This document shows, one piece after another, positions 55,914 through 64,000 of a stretch of 64,000 nt of DNA (within the stretch, counting starts at the first letter, position 1; each line of letters begins with the position of its first letter). A program made the translations under genes and the position numbers. Location of the stretch: the NCBI RefSeq assembly GCF_004340985.1, contig NZ_SLYB01000006.1, forward strand, positions 48,474 to 112,473, in the 5' to 3' direction. A model generated the notes under the pieces. It had not been told where the DNA came from and ran no database searches. It saw only the letters and a list, made by a program, of their open reading frames with translations. The stretch comes from Cricetibacter osteomyelitidis (GTDB lineage: Bacteria; Pseudomonadota; Gammaproteobacteria; Enterobacterales; Pasteurellaceae).

Positions 55914-56924
55914 ATGAAAAAATCATTTACAGCTTTAGCCTTAGCAAGCTTAATTTCAAGTGGTGCCTTGGCTAGCGGTGAAGTGAATGTTTATTCTTAT
56001 CGCCAGGTTTATCTTATCGAACCGATTTTAAAAGAATTTGAAAAAGATACCGGAATCAAAGTTAATACACTTTTTGACAATAAAGGATTAGTTGAACGGG
56101 TAAAACGTGAAGGCGAACTGAGTAAAGCGGATGTATTACTCACTGTTGACATCAAACGTGTTATGGAGATCGTAAATGCAGGACTGGCACAACCGATACA
56201 CAGCCCAGTATTAGAAAAAAATATTCCTACACAGTATCGTGACGATAAAGGTCAATGGTTTGCATTAACCACTCGTGCACGTGCCATTTATACCTCAAAA
56301 GATCGTGTCGGCAGATTACCGCAGGATTTCACTTATTACGATTTAGCAAAACCTGAGTTAAAAGGCAAAGTTTGTGTGCGTTCCGGTAAACACGCTTACA
56401 ATGTTTCATTAATTGCATCAATGATCGCCCACGACGGTGAAGCGAAAGCCAAAGCCTTTTTAGAGGGTTTAAAAGCCAATTTAGCACAAAAACCGCAAGG
56501 TGGTGACCGTGATCAAGTGAAAGCAATAAAAGAAGGTATTTGCGATTATGCGTTAGGTAACAGCTATTACTACGGCAAAATGTTAGAAGATGATAATCAA
56601 CGAGCCTGGGCGGAATCGGTTTACATCAACTTCCCGAACCAGAATGCACAAGGCACGCATATCAATATCAGTGGCATCGCAATCGCCAAATATGCTCCGA
56701 ACAAAGAAAATGCCGTTAAACTGGCTGAATATTTAAGTGGCGATAAAGCACAACAATTATATGCAGAATTAAACCACGAATATCCGGTTAAAACAGGTGT
56801 AGAACCTTCTGCTCTCGTTAAATCCTGGGGAACGTTTGATAAAGATGCCTTACCAATCAGCAAAATCGCTGAAAATTATGATAAAGCACTCAAATTAATT
56901 GATGAAGTAAAGTTTGATTTGTAA
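55914..56924 (+). CDS. fbpA: Periplasmic ferric-iron-binding protein
   Basis: A 336-residue solute-binding protein of a Fe3+ ABC importer. Signal peptide MKKSFTALALASLISSGALA, mature start SGEVNVYSYRQVYLIEP; iron-ligand tyrosines are expected in YSYRQ and in the late GNSYYYGKM cluster (three adjacent Tyr). This is the FutA-like/P. multocida-type FbpA rather than the H. influenzae HitA branch. AGGAG before the ATG. Fur box upstream. A terminator separates it from the permease gene, so dose of the binding protein can exceed that of the transporter. Confidence 0.93.
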   Translation: MKKSFTALALASLISSGALASGEVNVYSYRQVYLIEPILKEFEKDTGIKVNTLFDNKGLVERVKREGELSKADVLLTVDIKRVMEIVNAGLAQPIHSPVLEKNIPTQYRDDKGQWFALTTRARAIYTSKDRVGRLPQDFTYYDLAKPELKGKVCVRSGKHAYNVSLIASMIAHDGEAKAKAFLEGLKANLAQKPQGGDRDQVKAIKEGICDYALGNSYYYGKMLEDDNQRAWAESVYINFPNQNAQGTHINISGIAIAKYAPNKENAVKLAEYLSGDKAQQLYAELNHEYPVKTGVEPSALVKSWGTFDKDALPISKIAENYDKALKLIDEVKFDL

Positions 56925-57015
56925 TTTCAATATGTTATCCGGCAAATCGGCTTGTTTAAGCTAATTCGAGGACGAAATACAGTATTGATGCTGTATTCCG
57001 TCCTTTTAGTTTTTA
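56925..57015. other. fbpA-fbpB gap, first part
   Basis: The gap to fbpB is about 410 bases. It holds the terminator at 56970-57007, a doubtful short open frame (57016-57267) and a Fur-like site before fbpB. Confidence 0.6.
56970..57007 (+). terminator. Intrinsic terminator after fbpA
   Basis: GGACG-AAATACAG and CTGTATT-CGTCC pair around TATTGATG, with TTTT following. Confidence 0.82.
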
Positions 57016-57267
57016 ATGAATATACTCATGATTGTAATAAAATATGTATTTGCAAATAGCCTGCTCAAGTTTCTTCTCAGCTTTAATATATCGCCATATT
57101 CCCTACTCAAAAAAACGCATCGCCTCATTATCCACACAGTTATCTTTCTCGACATATTTTTGATTATCTTATTATTTTCTAAAAATTTTAATCATCCTAT
57201 TTCATTTTTAACCATCGTATACTACCTGACAATAAGCTATCATCCTCCTCATATCAGCTATTTTTAA
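57016..57267 (+). CDS. Doubtful hydrophobic small ORF
   Basis: An 83-codon frame, hydrophobic and Ile/Leu/Phe-rich (IIHTVIFLDIFLIILLFS) as any AT-rich spacer frame tends to be. No Shine-Dalgarno sequence, placed directly after a terminator, no recognised family. Probably not a gene. Confidence 0.15.
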   Translation: MNILMIVIKYVFANSLLKFLLSFNISPYSLLKKTHRLIIHTVIFLDIFLIILLFSKNFNHPISFLTIVYYLTISYHPPHISYF

Positions 57268-57289
57268 CTAAAACCGGTGTAAATTTATG

Positions 57290-57310
57290 TTATAATCATT
57301 CTCATTTAAT
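57290..57310 (+). promoter_or_regulatory. Fur-like site upstream of fbpBC
   Basis: TTATAATCATTCTCATTTAA resembles the Fur consensus (ATAAT-ATT-TCATT) at most key positions and overlaps a TATAAT -10. It suggests that fbpBC has an iron-regulated promoter of its own. Confidence 0.5.
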
Positions 57311-57332
57311 CACTCGCAAATTTGAATCACTA

Positions 57333-59000
57333 ATGCCTTTCTTTTCCGCTAAATTAAGCAAAATAATGTGGTTTCTGACCGCACTTTTTATTACGCTGTT
57401 CTTTATCCAGCCGATTATTTCGATTTTTTATCAATCCTGGACAGTTAATTGGCAAAATATTCAGCATCTTTGGCAAACGGTTTTCACCGATTATGTAGCC
57501 AATTCAGTACTTTTGGTAATCGGCACGGTTTTTTTTAGCTTAATTTTTGCTTTACCTTGCGCATGGTTTGTTTCTCAATATCAATTTCGCGGACAACGAA
57601 TTCTGCAATGGCTGCTCTGCCTTCCTTTGGCTATGCCGGCTTATCTGGTCGGTTATCTTTATACGGATCTGTTAGACTATGCCGGTCCGGTACAAGTTTT
57701 TTTACGCCAGACCTTTACCTGGCAAAGCGGTCAGGATTACTGGTTTCCGCCAATCCGCACGTTGGGCGGAGCCTGTATTGTGTTGGCGTTGGTATTGTAT
57801 CCTTACATTTTTTTACTGGTTCGCTTAGCACTATTGGAACAAAGCGAAAACTTAATTCAGAGTGCCAGATTATTGGGCGCAACACCACGAAAATTATTAC
57901 AAAAAGTCATTTTTCCCCTCGTCCGACCGGCAATCGCTGTTGGTTGCGCCTTGGTTGCAATGGAAACATTAGGCGATTTCGGTACCGTTTCCTACTTTGC
58001 CGTTCCTACTTTGACTACCGCGGTTTATGATACCTGGCTAGGCTTGGGCGATTTAGCAACAGCATCGCAGCTATCTGTTTTTATTCTATTATTGATTTTC
58101 AGCTTATTAATTTTGGAAAATTACAGTCGGCGCAAACAAAAAACCTATCAGCGAGGTTATGAAAAGAAAACGGAACTCAAACGATTAAGTGGTATAAAAT
58201 GCATTTTCGTACAAGGTTATTGCTGGAGTTTAGTGGCATTTGCCTTTTTCATTCCCACCCTGCAATTGAGCTATTGGGCAATCCATTATTTTGAACAGGC
58301 ACAATTACGTTATTTCACTGAATACGCTTATAACAGTTTATTAATTTCTGTTATTGCCTCAATAATCTGCATTATTTTTGCGCTATTATTGCATTTTTAT
58401 CAACGTTTAAATCTTCGCTCAAAAGCAATTCAGAAAACGACCCAATATGCCTTACATCTTTCCGGTTTAAGTTATGCTATTCCCGGTACGGTATTAGCCA
58501 TAGGTATCTTAATTCCCTATACCTTTGCCGATCATCAGCTGAACGCATTACTCAAATGGTTGGATTTATCCCCGGTAGGTTTAATTTTTTCCGGCTCAAT
58601 TTTTGCCTTAGTATCAGCCTATGTGATCCGCTTTTCTGCGATGGCATTGGGTGGCATTCAAACCTCCCTACAAAAAATTGCGCCAACCTTAGATATGGCA
58701 AGCCAAAGTTTAGGTACAAACGGCATAAAAATGTTAAAAAAAGTACATTTTCCGTTACTTTCTAAAGGAATTTTAACCGCACTTTTAATGGTTTTTATTG
58801 AATGTATGAAAGAACTTAATGCATCCTTATTACTACGACCTTTCAATTTTGATACCTTAGCTACTTATGTTTTTGCTTTTACATCAGACGAGCAACTGGA
58901 AAACGCTGCTTTACCCGCCTTAACCCTGATTCTAGTTGGATTAATGCCGGTTATTTGGCTTACCCGCTCACTTATTTTAACCACGCAAAGGGATCGATAA
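57333..59000 (+). CDS. fbpB: Ferric iron ABC transporter permease
   Basis: A 555-residue double-length permease with about twelve membrane helices, two fused BPD_transp_1 halves. Each half has the EAA-type loop that contacts the ATPase: ARLLGATPRKLLQKVIFPLVRPAI (about 190-213) and MASQSLGTNGIKMLKKVHFPLLS (about 455-477). Works with FbpA and FbpC to import Fe3+. Its stop overlaps the fbpC start by one base (TAATG). Confidence 0.94.
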   Translation: MPFFSAKLSKIMWFLTALFITLFFIQPIISIFYQSWTVNWQNIQHLWQTVFTDYVANSVLLVIGTVFFSLIFALPCAWFVSQYQFRGQRILQWLLCLPLAMPAYLVGYLYTDLLDYAGPVQVFLRQTFTWQSGQDYWFPPIRTLGGACIVLALVLYPYIFLLVRLALLEQSENLIQSARLLGATPRKLLQKVIFPLVRPAIAVGCALVAMETLGDFGTVSYFAVPTLTTAVYDTWLGLGDLATASQLSVFILLLIFSLLILENYSRRKQKTYQRGYEKKTELKRLSGIKCIFVQGYCWSLVAFAFFIPTLQLSYWAIHYFEQAQLRYFTEYAYNSLLISVIASIICIIFALLLHFYQRLNLRSKAIQKTTQYALHLSGLSYAIPGTVLAIGILIPYTFADHQLNALLKWLDLSPVGLIFSGSIFALVSAYVIRFSAMALGGIQTSLQKIAPTLDMASQSLGTNGIKMLKKVHFPLLSKGILTALLMVFIECMKELNASLLLRPFNFDTLATYVFAFTSDEQLENAALPALTLILVGLMPVIWLTRSLILTTQRDR

Positions 59001-60055
59001 TGTCTCATCTCAAAATTCAATCCATTAATTGTCAATACAACCAACAAATCGTTTTACACAATCTCGATCTTCAGCTGGCACACAATGAAATTTTATGTTT
59101 ATTGGGTGCAAGTGGCTGTGGTAAAACGACCTTATTAAAAGCCATTGCCGGTTTACAACCAATTAGTCAAGGAAAGATTTTGTTACAGGGACAAGATCTT
59201 ACCTCGGTTCCGGTAGAACAACGCAACATTGGCTTTATTTTTCAGGATTACGCACTCTTTCCCCATTTAACTGTGGCACAAAATATTCAATTTGGTCTGG
59301 ACAAAAAAAGTGCGGATGAAAAACAACGAATTTTGTACGATATGCTTAATCTAGTACATTTAAGCGGTCTGGAAAATCGCTATCCCCACCAACTCTCCGG
59401 CGGCCAGCAACAACGTGTGGCAATCGCCCGTGCCTTAGCTTGTCAACCGCAACTTTTACTGTTGGACGAGCCGTTTTCCAATATTGATAGCCAGATACGC
59501 TATCAAATGATTGACGAAATTAAGCAAATTTTAAAACAACAAGGCATTTCAGCGATTTTTGTCACACACAGCAAAGAAGAAGCCTTTGCTTTTGCGGATA
59601 AAATTGCCTTAATGAAAGACGGTAAAATTATTCAAAGCGGAGAAACGGATAAACTCTATTATCAACCCAACTGTAAATTTGTAGCAGAATTTCTTGGCAG
59701 TTGTAACTATATTGATTGTTATATTGATGAGAAAAATCGGCTCCATTCGCTTTTTGGTGTACAGCAGCTTAATGATGAAATCAATTTGGCAAATGGTAAA
59801 ACAGCGAAAAAAAATACCGCACTTCAATGGCTTATCCGCCCCCATCACATTCATATTGTTCCGAATTTACAAGGTAATGGTCTGATTTTACATAAACAAT
59901 TTTTAGGACAATATTATCAGTATCAGATTCAAATTGTTGGCAGCGCAACCTTAACGGAGATAAAAGTACAATCCAATCAATTCTTATCGATCGGACAAAA
60001 AGTGCAGCTATCCTATCAAGATACTCATCCGATCTTATGGCAAACAGATTTGTAA
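59000..60055 (+). CDS. fbpC: Ferric iron ABC transporter ATPase
   Basis: A 351-residue ABC ATPase. Walker A LLGASGCGKTTLLKAIAG, Q-loop FIFQDYALFPHL, signature HQLSGGQQQRVAIARAL, Walker B LLLLDEPFSNID, and switch VTHSKEEA; the last 100 residues form the TOBE-like regulatory domain typical of FbpC/PotA. ATG 59000 overlaps the fbpB stop; the longer in-frame start (58955) lies deep in fbpB. Provides energy for iron import. Confidence 0.95.
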   Translation: MSHLKIQSINCQYNQQIVLHNLDLQLAHNEILCLLGASGCGKTTLLKAIAGLQPISQGKILLQGQDLTSVPVEQRNIGFIFQDYALFPHLTVAQNIQFGLDKKSADEKQRILYDMLNLVHLSGLENRYPHQLSGGQQQRVAIARALACQPQLLLLDEPFSNIDSQIRYQMIDEIKQILKQQGISAIFVTHSKEEAFAFADKIALMKDGKIIQSGETDKLYYQPNCKFVAEFLGSCNYIDCYIDEKNRLHSLFGVQQLNDEINLANGKTAKKNTALQWLIRPHHIHIVPNLQGNGLILHKQFLGQYYQYQIQIVGSATLTEIKVQSNQFLSIGQKVQLSYQDTHPILWQTDL

Positions 60056-60144
60056 ACATATTAATACATTTATAAAAATAATATGTAATTTCCCCTAAAA
60101 TAACACAACTCCATAGTAGAATATCTCAACAAAACTTGGAGAAA

Positions 60145-60440
60145 ATGATGACAAAACGAATGAGTGAATCTCAAATTATTGCGGTATTGAAAAGAAGCCG
60201 AAGCAGGTATGATGGTTAAAGATGTGTACCGTAAACATGGGATATCCAAGTGCGACATATTATAAATGGCGCGCCAGATACGCGGTGGCATGGAGATTTC
60301 CGAAATCAGTAGATTGCGCGAGTTGGAAGAAGAAAACCGTCGTCTTAAGCAGATGTATGCAGATTTAAGCCTTAAATCAATGTTACAGGAAGAAATCTGT
60401 GGCACAACGCAAAACATGGATGAAATCGCTGCAGGTAAGT
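60145..60440 (+). pseudogene. IS3-family transposase OrfA remnant
   Basis: From ATG 60145/60148 the sequence reads TKRMSESQIIAVLK, the HTH opening of IS3-family OrfA, but frame shifts follow at once: the continuation EAEAGMMVKDVYRKHGIS is in another frame, then YYKWRA in a third, and finally GGMEISEISRLRELEEENRRLKQMYADLSL (leucine-zipper part) from about 60283. At least three lesions. No OrfB follows; sequence switches to a Sel1-gene fragment at about 60455, showing that the element or a deletion truncated that gene. Confidence 0.85.
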
Positions 60441-60458
60441 TTTTCGGTAAGTATAGCG

Positions 60459-60611
60459 TTAAGTTGTCTCTTTGTCGGTTAATCCTTGTGAGGTACGGCG
60501 GGAGTTCGGCCCGCCCCCCATATCCAGTTGACCGATGATATGATAAAAACCGATAACCGCCGCGATAGCAAGAAATAACAGGGTGACAAACAGGTATTTT
60601 AAAAATCTCAT
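60459..60611 (-). pseudogene. 5' fragment of a third Sel1-repeat gene
   Basis: Fifty codons from ATG 60611 ending in TAA: RFLKYLFVTLLFLAIAAVIGFYHIIG then QLDMGGGP and TSQGLTDKE. This is clearly the same N-terminal membrane anchor as the Sel1 gene at 60699-61859, with the same upstream leader, but the coding sequence is cut after GLTDKE where IS-related DNA begins. Confidence 0.9.
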
Positions 60612-60657
60612 AGCACAATGAAAAAATCAAAAATGTTGATACAAAATAACCACCTAA

Positions 60658-60692
60658 CCACCGCGCTTTTAAAATTTAAAAAGTGCGGTGGG
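60658..60692 (-). terminator. USS-containing hairpin after the Sel1 gene
   Basis: CCACCGCGCTTTT pairs with AAAAGTGCGGTGG (one wobble) over an AT loop. The right arm is a Hin USS; the left arm has one change. An almost identical hairpin is at 63283-63309 after the other Sel1 copy. No T-run follows, so terminator strength is uncertain. Confidence 0.6.
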
Positions 60693-60698
60693 GTTAGC

Positions 60699-61859
60699 CT
60701 ACTTTTTCTTTTTCACTTCTTTCGGCAAGCCCGTCGCTTCATCAAAGCCTGTGTCAGGATCTAAGCCTGCCTGGCGTGCCAGATGATACATTAACGCTTC
60801 GCTTGGTCTTGGCGGGGCTTCGCCCTCATACCAACGTTGAAATGCAATCTTGCCGCCCCATTCGGGCAGCGGGGCGGGCGGAAGTGGTATTATCTCGTCT
60901 AAATCGGGGACAGTGGGGTGGAGATAGTCGTTATAAGATAAATAACGCCAAATAATCTCGTAACGTTGAGAACGTTCAGAATCCAATTCTAGTTTTAAAT
61001 TAGTTAAATAATCTTCTTTACTTTCTTTTTTAAAGATTTCAACTAAAATAGTTGCAGAAATACTACTGCCATTTTTTACCCCTTGGTGAAATGCTCTTAA
61101 CGCATTTGTATATTCTTTTCTTCCTTCATACCGCAATCCCAAATAATCAGAAGCACTCCCTAGACCTTGTTCAGATGCACAAGCATATAGCTGTTCTGTA
61201 ATTTTTAGCCTCATTTCTAGAGTCTCTTTATCATCAATATCTCCTAATATTTCTGCGATAGCATATTGTGCCTCTCTACTTCCTAAATCCGCCGCCTTGC
61301 GTAAATAGGCATATTTGCCGTCTTTTTCCGTGCGTACACCGTAACCAATATCTAAATAGCTATAGAGTTTATAATAAGCAGTTGCAGGCAGCTGTTGTGC
61401 AAAATGTTCATTTAAGCTGTGTACCTCACTTTGCGGAAACTGACTACTGATACGCCCGCTTTTTAAGAGATATTGCAAACGTAAATTGGCTTTATAATCG
61501 CCGTTTAATGCCGCAATACGGTAAAAACGGGCTAAGCCGTTCCACACCTCATCGCCTTTTTTGCCCGTCCACATATTGTGCAGGTCGTAATAGAGTGCGT
61601 AATCATACAGTTGTTGGACTTCTTGTGAGCGTTCGGGACGTTCTTCGTGTTGACACTGAAAATCTAAATGAGCTTGGAGTTGCGTTAATTTTGTGTTGTT
61701 CATCTTTCGTTTCTCTTTGTCGGTTAATCCTTGTGATGTCTGGCGATATTTCGGCCCACCGCCCATATCCAGTTGACCGATAACATGATAAAAACCAATA
61801 ACCGCTGCAACGGTTAAAATCAGTACTGTGATAAATAAATATTTTAAAACTTTCATCAT
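60699..61859 (-). CDS. Sel1-repeat protein, putative immunity to PLD effector
   Basis: A 386-residue protein with an N-terminal anchor (KVLKYLFITVLILTVAAVIGFYHV) and Sel1/TPR-like repeats (NGDYKANLRLQYLL about 110-125; YAYLRKAADLGSREAQYAIAEILGD about 187-211; ASEQGLGSASDYLGLRYEG about 230-248), ending in a Pro-rich APPRPSEALMYHLARQAGLD tail and KEVKKKK. Its ATG overlaps the PLD stop (TAATG), so they are translationally coupled. In Pseudomonas the T6SS phospholipase effector PldB is followed by Sel1-like immunity genes; that context supports an inner-membrane-anchored periplasmic immunity role here. No T6SS genes are in the window. Confidence 0.75.
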   Translation of the reverse strand: MMKVLKYLFITVLILTVAAVIGFYHVIGQLDMGGGPKYRQTSQGLTDKEKRKMNNTKLTQLQAHLDFQCQHEERPERSQEVQQLYDYALYYDLHNMWTGKKGDEVWNGLARFYRIAALNGDYKANLRLQYLLKSGRISSQFPQSEVHSLNEHFAQQLPATAYYKLYSYLDIGYGVRTEKDGKYAYLRKAADLGSREAQYAIAEILGDIDDKETLEMRLKITEQLYACASEQGLGSASDYLGLRYEGRKEYTNALRAFHQGVKNGSSISATILVEIFKKESKEDYLTNLKLELDSERSQRYEIIWRYLSYNDYLHPTVPDLDEIIPLPPAPLPEWGGKIAFQRWYEGEAPPRPSEALMYHLARQAGLDPDTGFDEATGLPKEVKKKK

Positions 61860-63286
61860 TAATCCATACGGCTGATATCCGGATCGGTACGTAAAAATTC
61901 ACGTAAAGCACAATTATAAGAATTTGCTATTTTTTTATTTATATTAATGATTTCTTGCCATGAACTAAATGCTTTTGCTGCCACCTGATAATCGTGCATC
62001 TTATCCGGATTCGCCGCCGGATTATTACCGGTATGCAATCCCCATAAACGCTTACGCAATGCCTGCGTGCTTTCATGACATTCGGTTAAAATCCCCAACT
62101 CAGTATCCAACTGCATACTGCGCGTATTCAAATTCGCCGAACCGATAAACGTAAACACATCGTCCATTATCGTGACCTTAGAATGCACATAAACTTCAGC
62201 CGGTTCGTCTTTCCCCTGTTTCTTATAAGTATGCACATACTTGCCCGTTTTATCTTTCGGCATCAGCGTGCAAATATGCGCCTTAATCCCCGGATTGTCG
62301 CTAAGCTCATAGCCGAGTTCTCGGGTGAGATTCGTCTCTTTGGTCTCGTCGTTATCATCTGCGGTATCCGCTGTGTCGGCATTTTCCGTTTTCAACGCCT
62401 CTATCCGTGTCATTTCCTGCCTAACCCATTGTCGCTGTTCCTCCACCGTTTTCAGATTTTGATTTAATAACGGTTTGGCAGCGGGAATATAATTCAGCGC
62501 ATCGTTTCTTACCTTTGTCTCTTGAATATCCAATATCTTGAGCTGCCATTTCAATTCCTCCTCCCGAACCGCTTTCGCCACATTCGGCATAACGTCCTGC
62601 CGCCCTAATAACCTTAACATATCATTGGTGGTCTTTGTTCCTTTACCAATCCCCGCATCCGACGAATTAGTTATCGCAAACCAGTGAATCGGGCCTTCCC
62701 GTCCTGCACCGCGCATTCTCTCCCAATGTTCGATAAATGCCGAAACCAGCGGCGGAAAACGGAAATATTGGTTTTCCGTATAAATATAGCTGGTCGTTTG
62801 TTTGATGTTTTTTAAATAGACTTGCATGATGTCTTCTACATCGGGGTCGTCATATGTGCGGACGATTTGCGCCATTAACAACTTGCCCTCCGCACCCAAT
62901 TTCGTGTTCGGTTGATAATCCGTTCGCACAAACCGTTTTCTCTGCTCCATCAAGTCGGTTTCAATATTATCTGTCCCCCATTGGGTATTATTTTGCCTGT
63001 CCCAAGATTGACAAAAATTATAATTGATATCCCACAGCACCTGTCCGGTTACAATAGAGGAAACATCTTGCATCGGTGTGACACAATTTTTGCCCAAATG
63101 CGGTGCACGGGTATTAAGCGAATGCTCGCTGTCATCCCAGTAGTTATCCAACATATTATGCTCCATCACAAAACCGACCGCCCGTTTGGGCTCTTCATAA
63201 TCAATCAACACCGTTTTTTGATGATGGGAAGGCGCTCTAAACACAATGAAAAAAATCAAAAATGTTGATACAAAATAAATAACCAC
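61859..63286 (-). CDS. Phospholipase D-family (Tle5-like) effector lacking its natural N-terminus
   Basis: A 475-codon frame with two HKD motifs: HHQKTVLID at residues about 21-29 and VYVHSKVTIMDD near 370-380, followed by FIGSANLNTRSM. This is the catalytic layout of Tle5/PldA-PldB phospholipases that attack phosphatidylethanolamine. Family members have roughly 150-250 residues before the first HKD; here only about 20 exist, and their codons (VIYFVSTFLIFF) are the noncoding leader of a Sel1 gene read through, starting at a GTG inside a hairpin. The joint is at about 63241. Fold completeness and activity are therefore doubtful. Asp/Thr-rich linker near residues 302-315. Confidence 0.75.
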   Translation of the reverse strand: MVIYFVSTFLIFFIVFRAPSHHQKTVLIDYEEPKRAVGFVMEHNMLDNYWDDSEHSLNTRAPHLGKNCVTPMQDVSSIVTGQVLWDINYNFCQSWDRQNNTQWGTDNIETDLMEQRKRFVRTDYQPNTKLGAEGKLLMAQIVRTYDDPDVEDIMQVYLKNIKQTTSYIYTENQYFRFPPLVSAFIEHWERMRGAGREGPIHWFAITNSSDAGIGKGTKTTNDMLRLLGRQDVMPNVAKAVREEELKWQLKILDIQETKVRNDALNYIPAAKPLLNQNLKTVEEQRQWVRQEMTRIEALKTENADTADTADDNDETKETNLTRELGYELSDNPGIKAHICTLMPKDKTGKYVHTYKKQGKDEPAEVYVHSKVTIMDDVFTFIGSANLNTRSMQLDTELGILTECHESTQALRKRLWGLHTGNNPAANPDKMHDYQVAAKAFSSWQEIININKKIANSYNCALREFLRTDPDISRMD

Positions 63287-63309
63287 CGCGCTTTTAAAAA
63301 GTGCGGTGG
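63283..63309 (-). terminator. USS-containing hairpin after the upstream Sel1 copy
   Basis: CCACCGCGCTTTT and AAAAGTGCGGTGG pair almost directly, matching the hairpin at 60658-60692. The apparent GTG start of the PLD frame falls inside it. Confidence 0.6.
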
Positions 63310-63316
63310 GATTAGC

Positions 63317-64000
63317 CTACTTTTTCTTTTTCACTTCTTTCGGCAAGCCCGTCGTTTCATCAAAGCCTGTGTCAGGGTCTAAGCCTGCCTGACGTGCCAG
63401 ATGATACATTAATGCTTCGCTCGGTCTTGGCGGGGCTTCGCCCTCATACCAACGTTGGAAAGCAATCTTGCCGTCCCATTCGGGCAGCGGGGCGGGCGGC
63501 AACGGTACAATATCATCTAAATCGGGAACAGTGGGTTGGAGGTAATCATTATAAGATAAGTATGTTTTAATAATCTGATATCGTTTAGAACGCTCTTGAT
63601 CTTCAGATAAATTCAGAAAGTCCATTTCCCCCTCTTTTGCTTTACCGCTAAATCCGTCAGCTAGCCATAATGCAGATTGAGTGTTACCATTTTTTACACC
63701 TTGGTGGAAAGATTCTAAGGCTTTTTCATACCTCTCTGTACTTTTTAAAAGAATCCCCAATCTATCAGAGGCAATTCCAAGCCCTTGTTCTGATGCGCAA
63801 AAATACAACTGTTCAACTATTTTTAGTCGCATTTCCAGCGTTTCTGTATCGTCAATGTCTCCTAATATTTCTGCAATAGCATATTGTGCCTCTCTACTTC
63901 CTAAGTCCGCCGCCTTGCGTAAATAGGCATATTTGCCGTCTTTTTCCGTGCGTACACCGTAACCAATATCTAAATAGCCATAGAGTTTATAATAAGCAGT
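63317..64000 (-). CDS. Sel1-repeat protein, second copy (start outside window)
   Basis: 228 codons visible of a paralogue of the gene at 60699; the frame runs off the right edge. The part before about 63830 (DIGYG…AEILGDIDD) and the last 65 residues (YLSYNDYL-PTVPDLD through KEVKKKK) are almost identical to the other copy, while the section between about 63590 and 63770 is quite different (RLGILLKSTERYEKAL versus YLGLRYEGRKEYTNAL, then unrelated). Conserved ends with a variable middle suggest recombination between immunity genes and altered specificity. Confidence 0.75.
   Translation of the reverse strand, partial: TAYYKLYGYLDIGYGVRTEKDGKYAYLRKAADLGSREAQYAIAEILGDIDDTETLEMRLKIVEQLYFCASEQGLGIASDRLGILLKSTERYEKALESFHQGVKNGNTQSALWLADGFSGKAKEGEMDFLNLSEDQERSKRYQIIKTYLSYNDYLQPTVPDLDDIVPLPPAPLPEWDGKIAFQRWYEGEAPPRPSEALMYHLARQAGLDPDTGFDETTGLPKEVKKKK

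Overview
The backbone of this window is a Pasteurellaceae chromosome of the Haemophilus influenzae / Aggregatibacter type. From about 28.3 kb to the end, gene content (metB, rpmF-plsX-fabHDG-acpP, a Dcu transporter, waaA-coaD, lnt-corC, suhB, valS, clpB, lpxH, plsC, ftsP, dld, an fbpABC iron importer) is typical of that family. The Hin-type DNA uptake signal (AAGTGCGGT / ACCGCACTT) is scattered through genes and used as inverted pairs in terminators. The species cannot be fixed from the sequence alone.

Positions 1 to about 28.26 kb are different. The DNA is more GC-rich and is dotted with the neisserial DNA uptake sequence GCCGTCTGAA, mostly as the 12-mer ATGCCGTCTGAA and often as inverted pairs acting as terminators. 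I count roughly eighteen perfect 10-mers before 25.5 kb and none after. About a dozen Hin-type USS, and at least one extended Apl-type USS, lie in the same stretch. I read it as an accessory island of neisserial ancestry that has been resident in, or re-imported by, Pasteurellaceae. Its right end abuts a tRNA-Cys/Leu/Gly cluster; its left end is outside the window.

The island is mainly a redox and detoxification collection: four aldo/keto reductases, two flavodoxin-fold quinone/NADPH reductases, Ohr, a nitroreductase, an old yellow enzyme, a glutathione S-transferase, a ferritin-like protein, an HpcH/HpaI aldolase, a cupin/carboxymuconolactone decarboxylase, two exported alpha/beta hydrolases, an exported metallo-beta-lactamase-fold protein and an AEC transporter. 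LysR, AraC and GlxA-type regulators sit among them. At least five of the genes share one promoter design: a CTCA-AAGCC box 17-18 bp upstream of a TTATCA -35 element, which suggests a regulon. Several members carry single lesions (amber, ochre, frameshifts), so the system is decaying. Defence and addiction genes are interspersed: hipBA with three operator-like palindromes, an AT-rich restriction remnant (PLD nuclease plus AlwI-family fragment), a DUF262/DUF1524 protein, and a DUF3990/DUF3791 module with a truncated toxin-like gene. Four copies of a four-hairpin repeat with paired stem changes are also present; one forms part of a signal-peptide coding sequence.

From 28.6 to 60 kb the order is: two tRNA clusters flanking metB; the yceD-rpmF-plsX-fabHDG-acpP lipid operon; a Dcu dicarboxylate transporter behind an FNR-like site; waaA-coaD converging on lnt-corC; suhB; valS; clpB with a heat-shock-like -35; lpxH, plsC, ftsP; a transposase scrap; dld; and Fur-box-preceded fbpA and fbpBC.

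The last 4 kb (minus strand) is a rearranged cassette resembling the type VI secretion Tle5/PldB phospholipase D effector with Sel1-repeat immunity partners: Sel1 gene (partial), PLD gene lacking its natural N-terminus, Sel1 gene overlapping it by one base, and the first 50 codons of a third Sel1 copy cut off beside an IS3-family orfA remnant.
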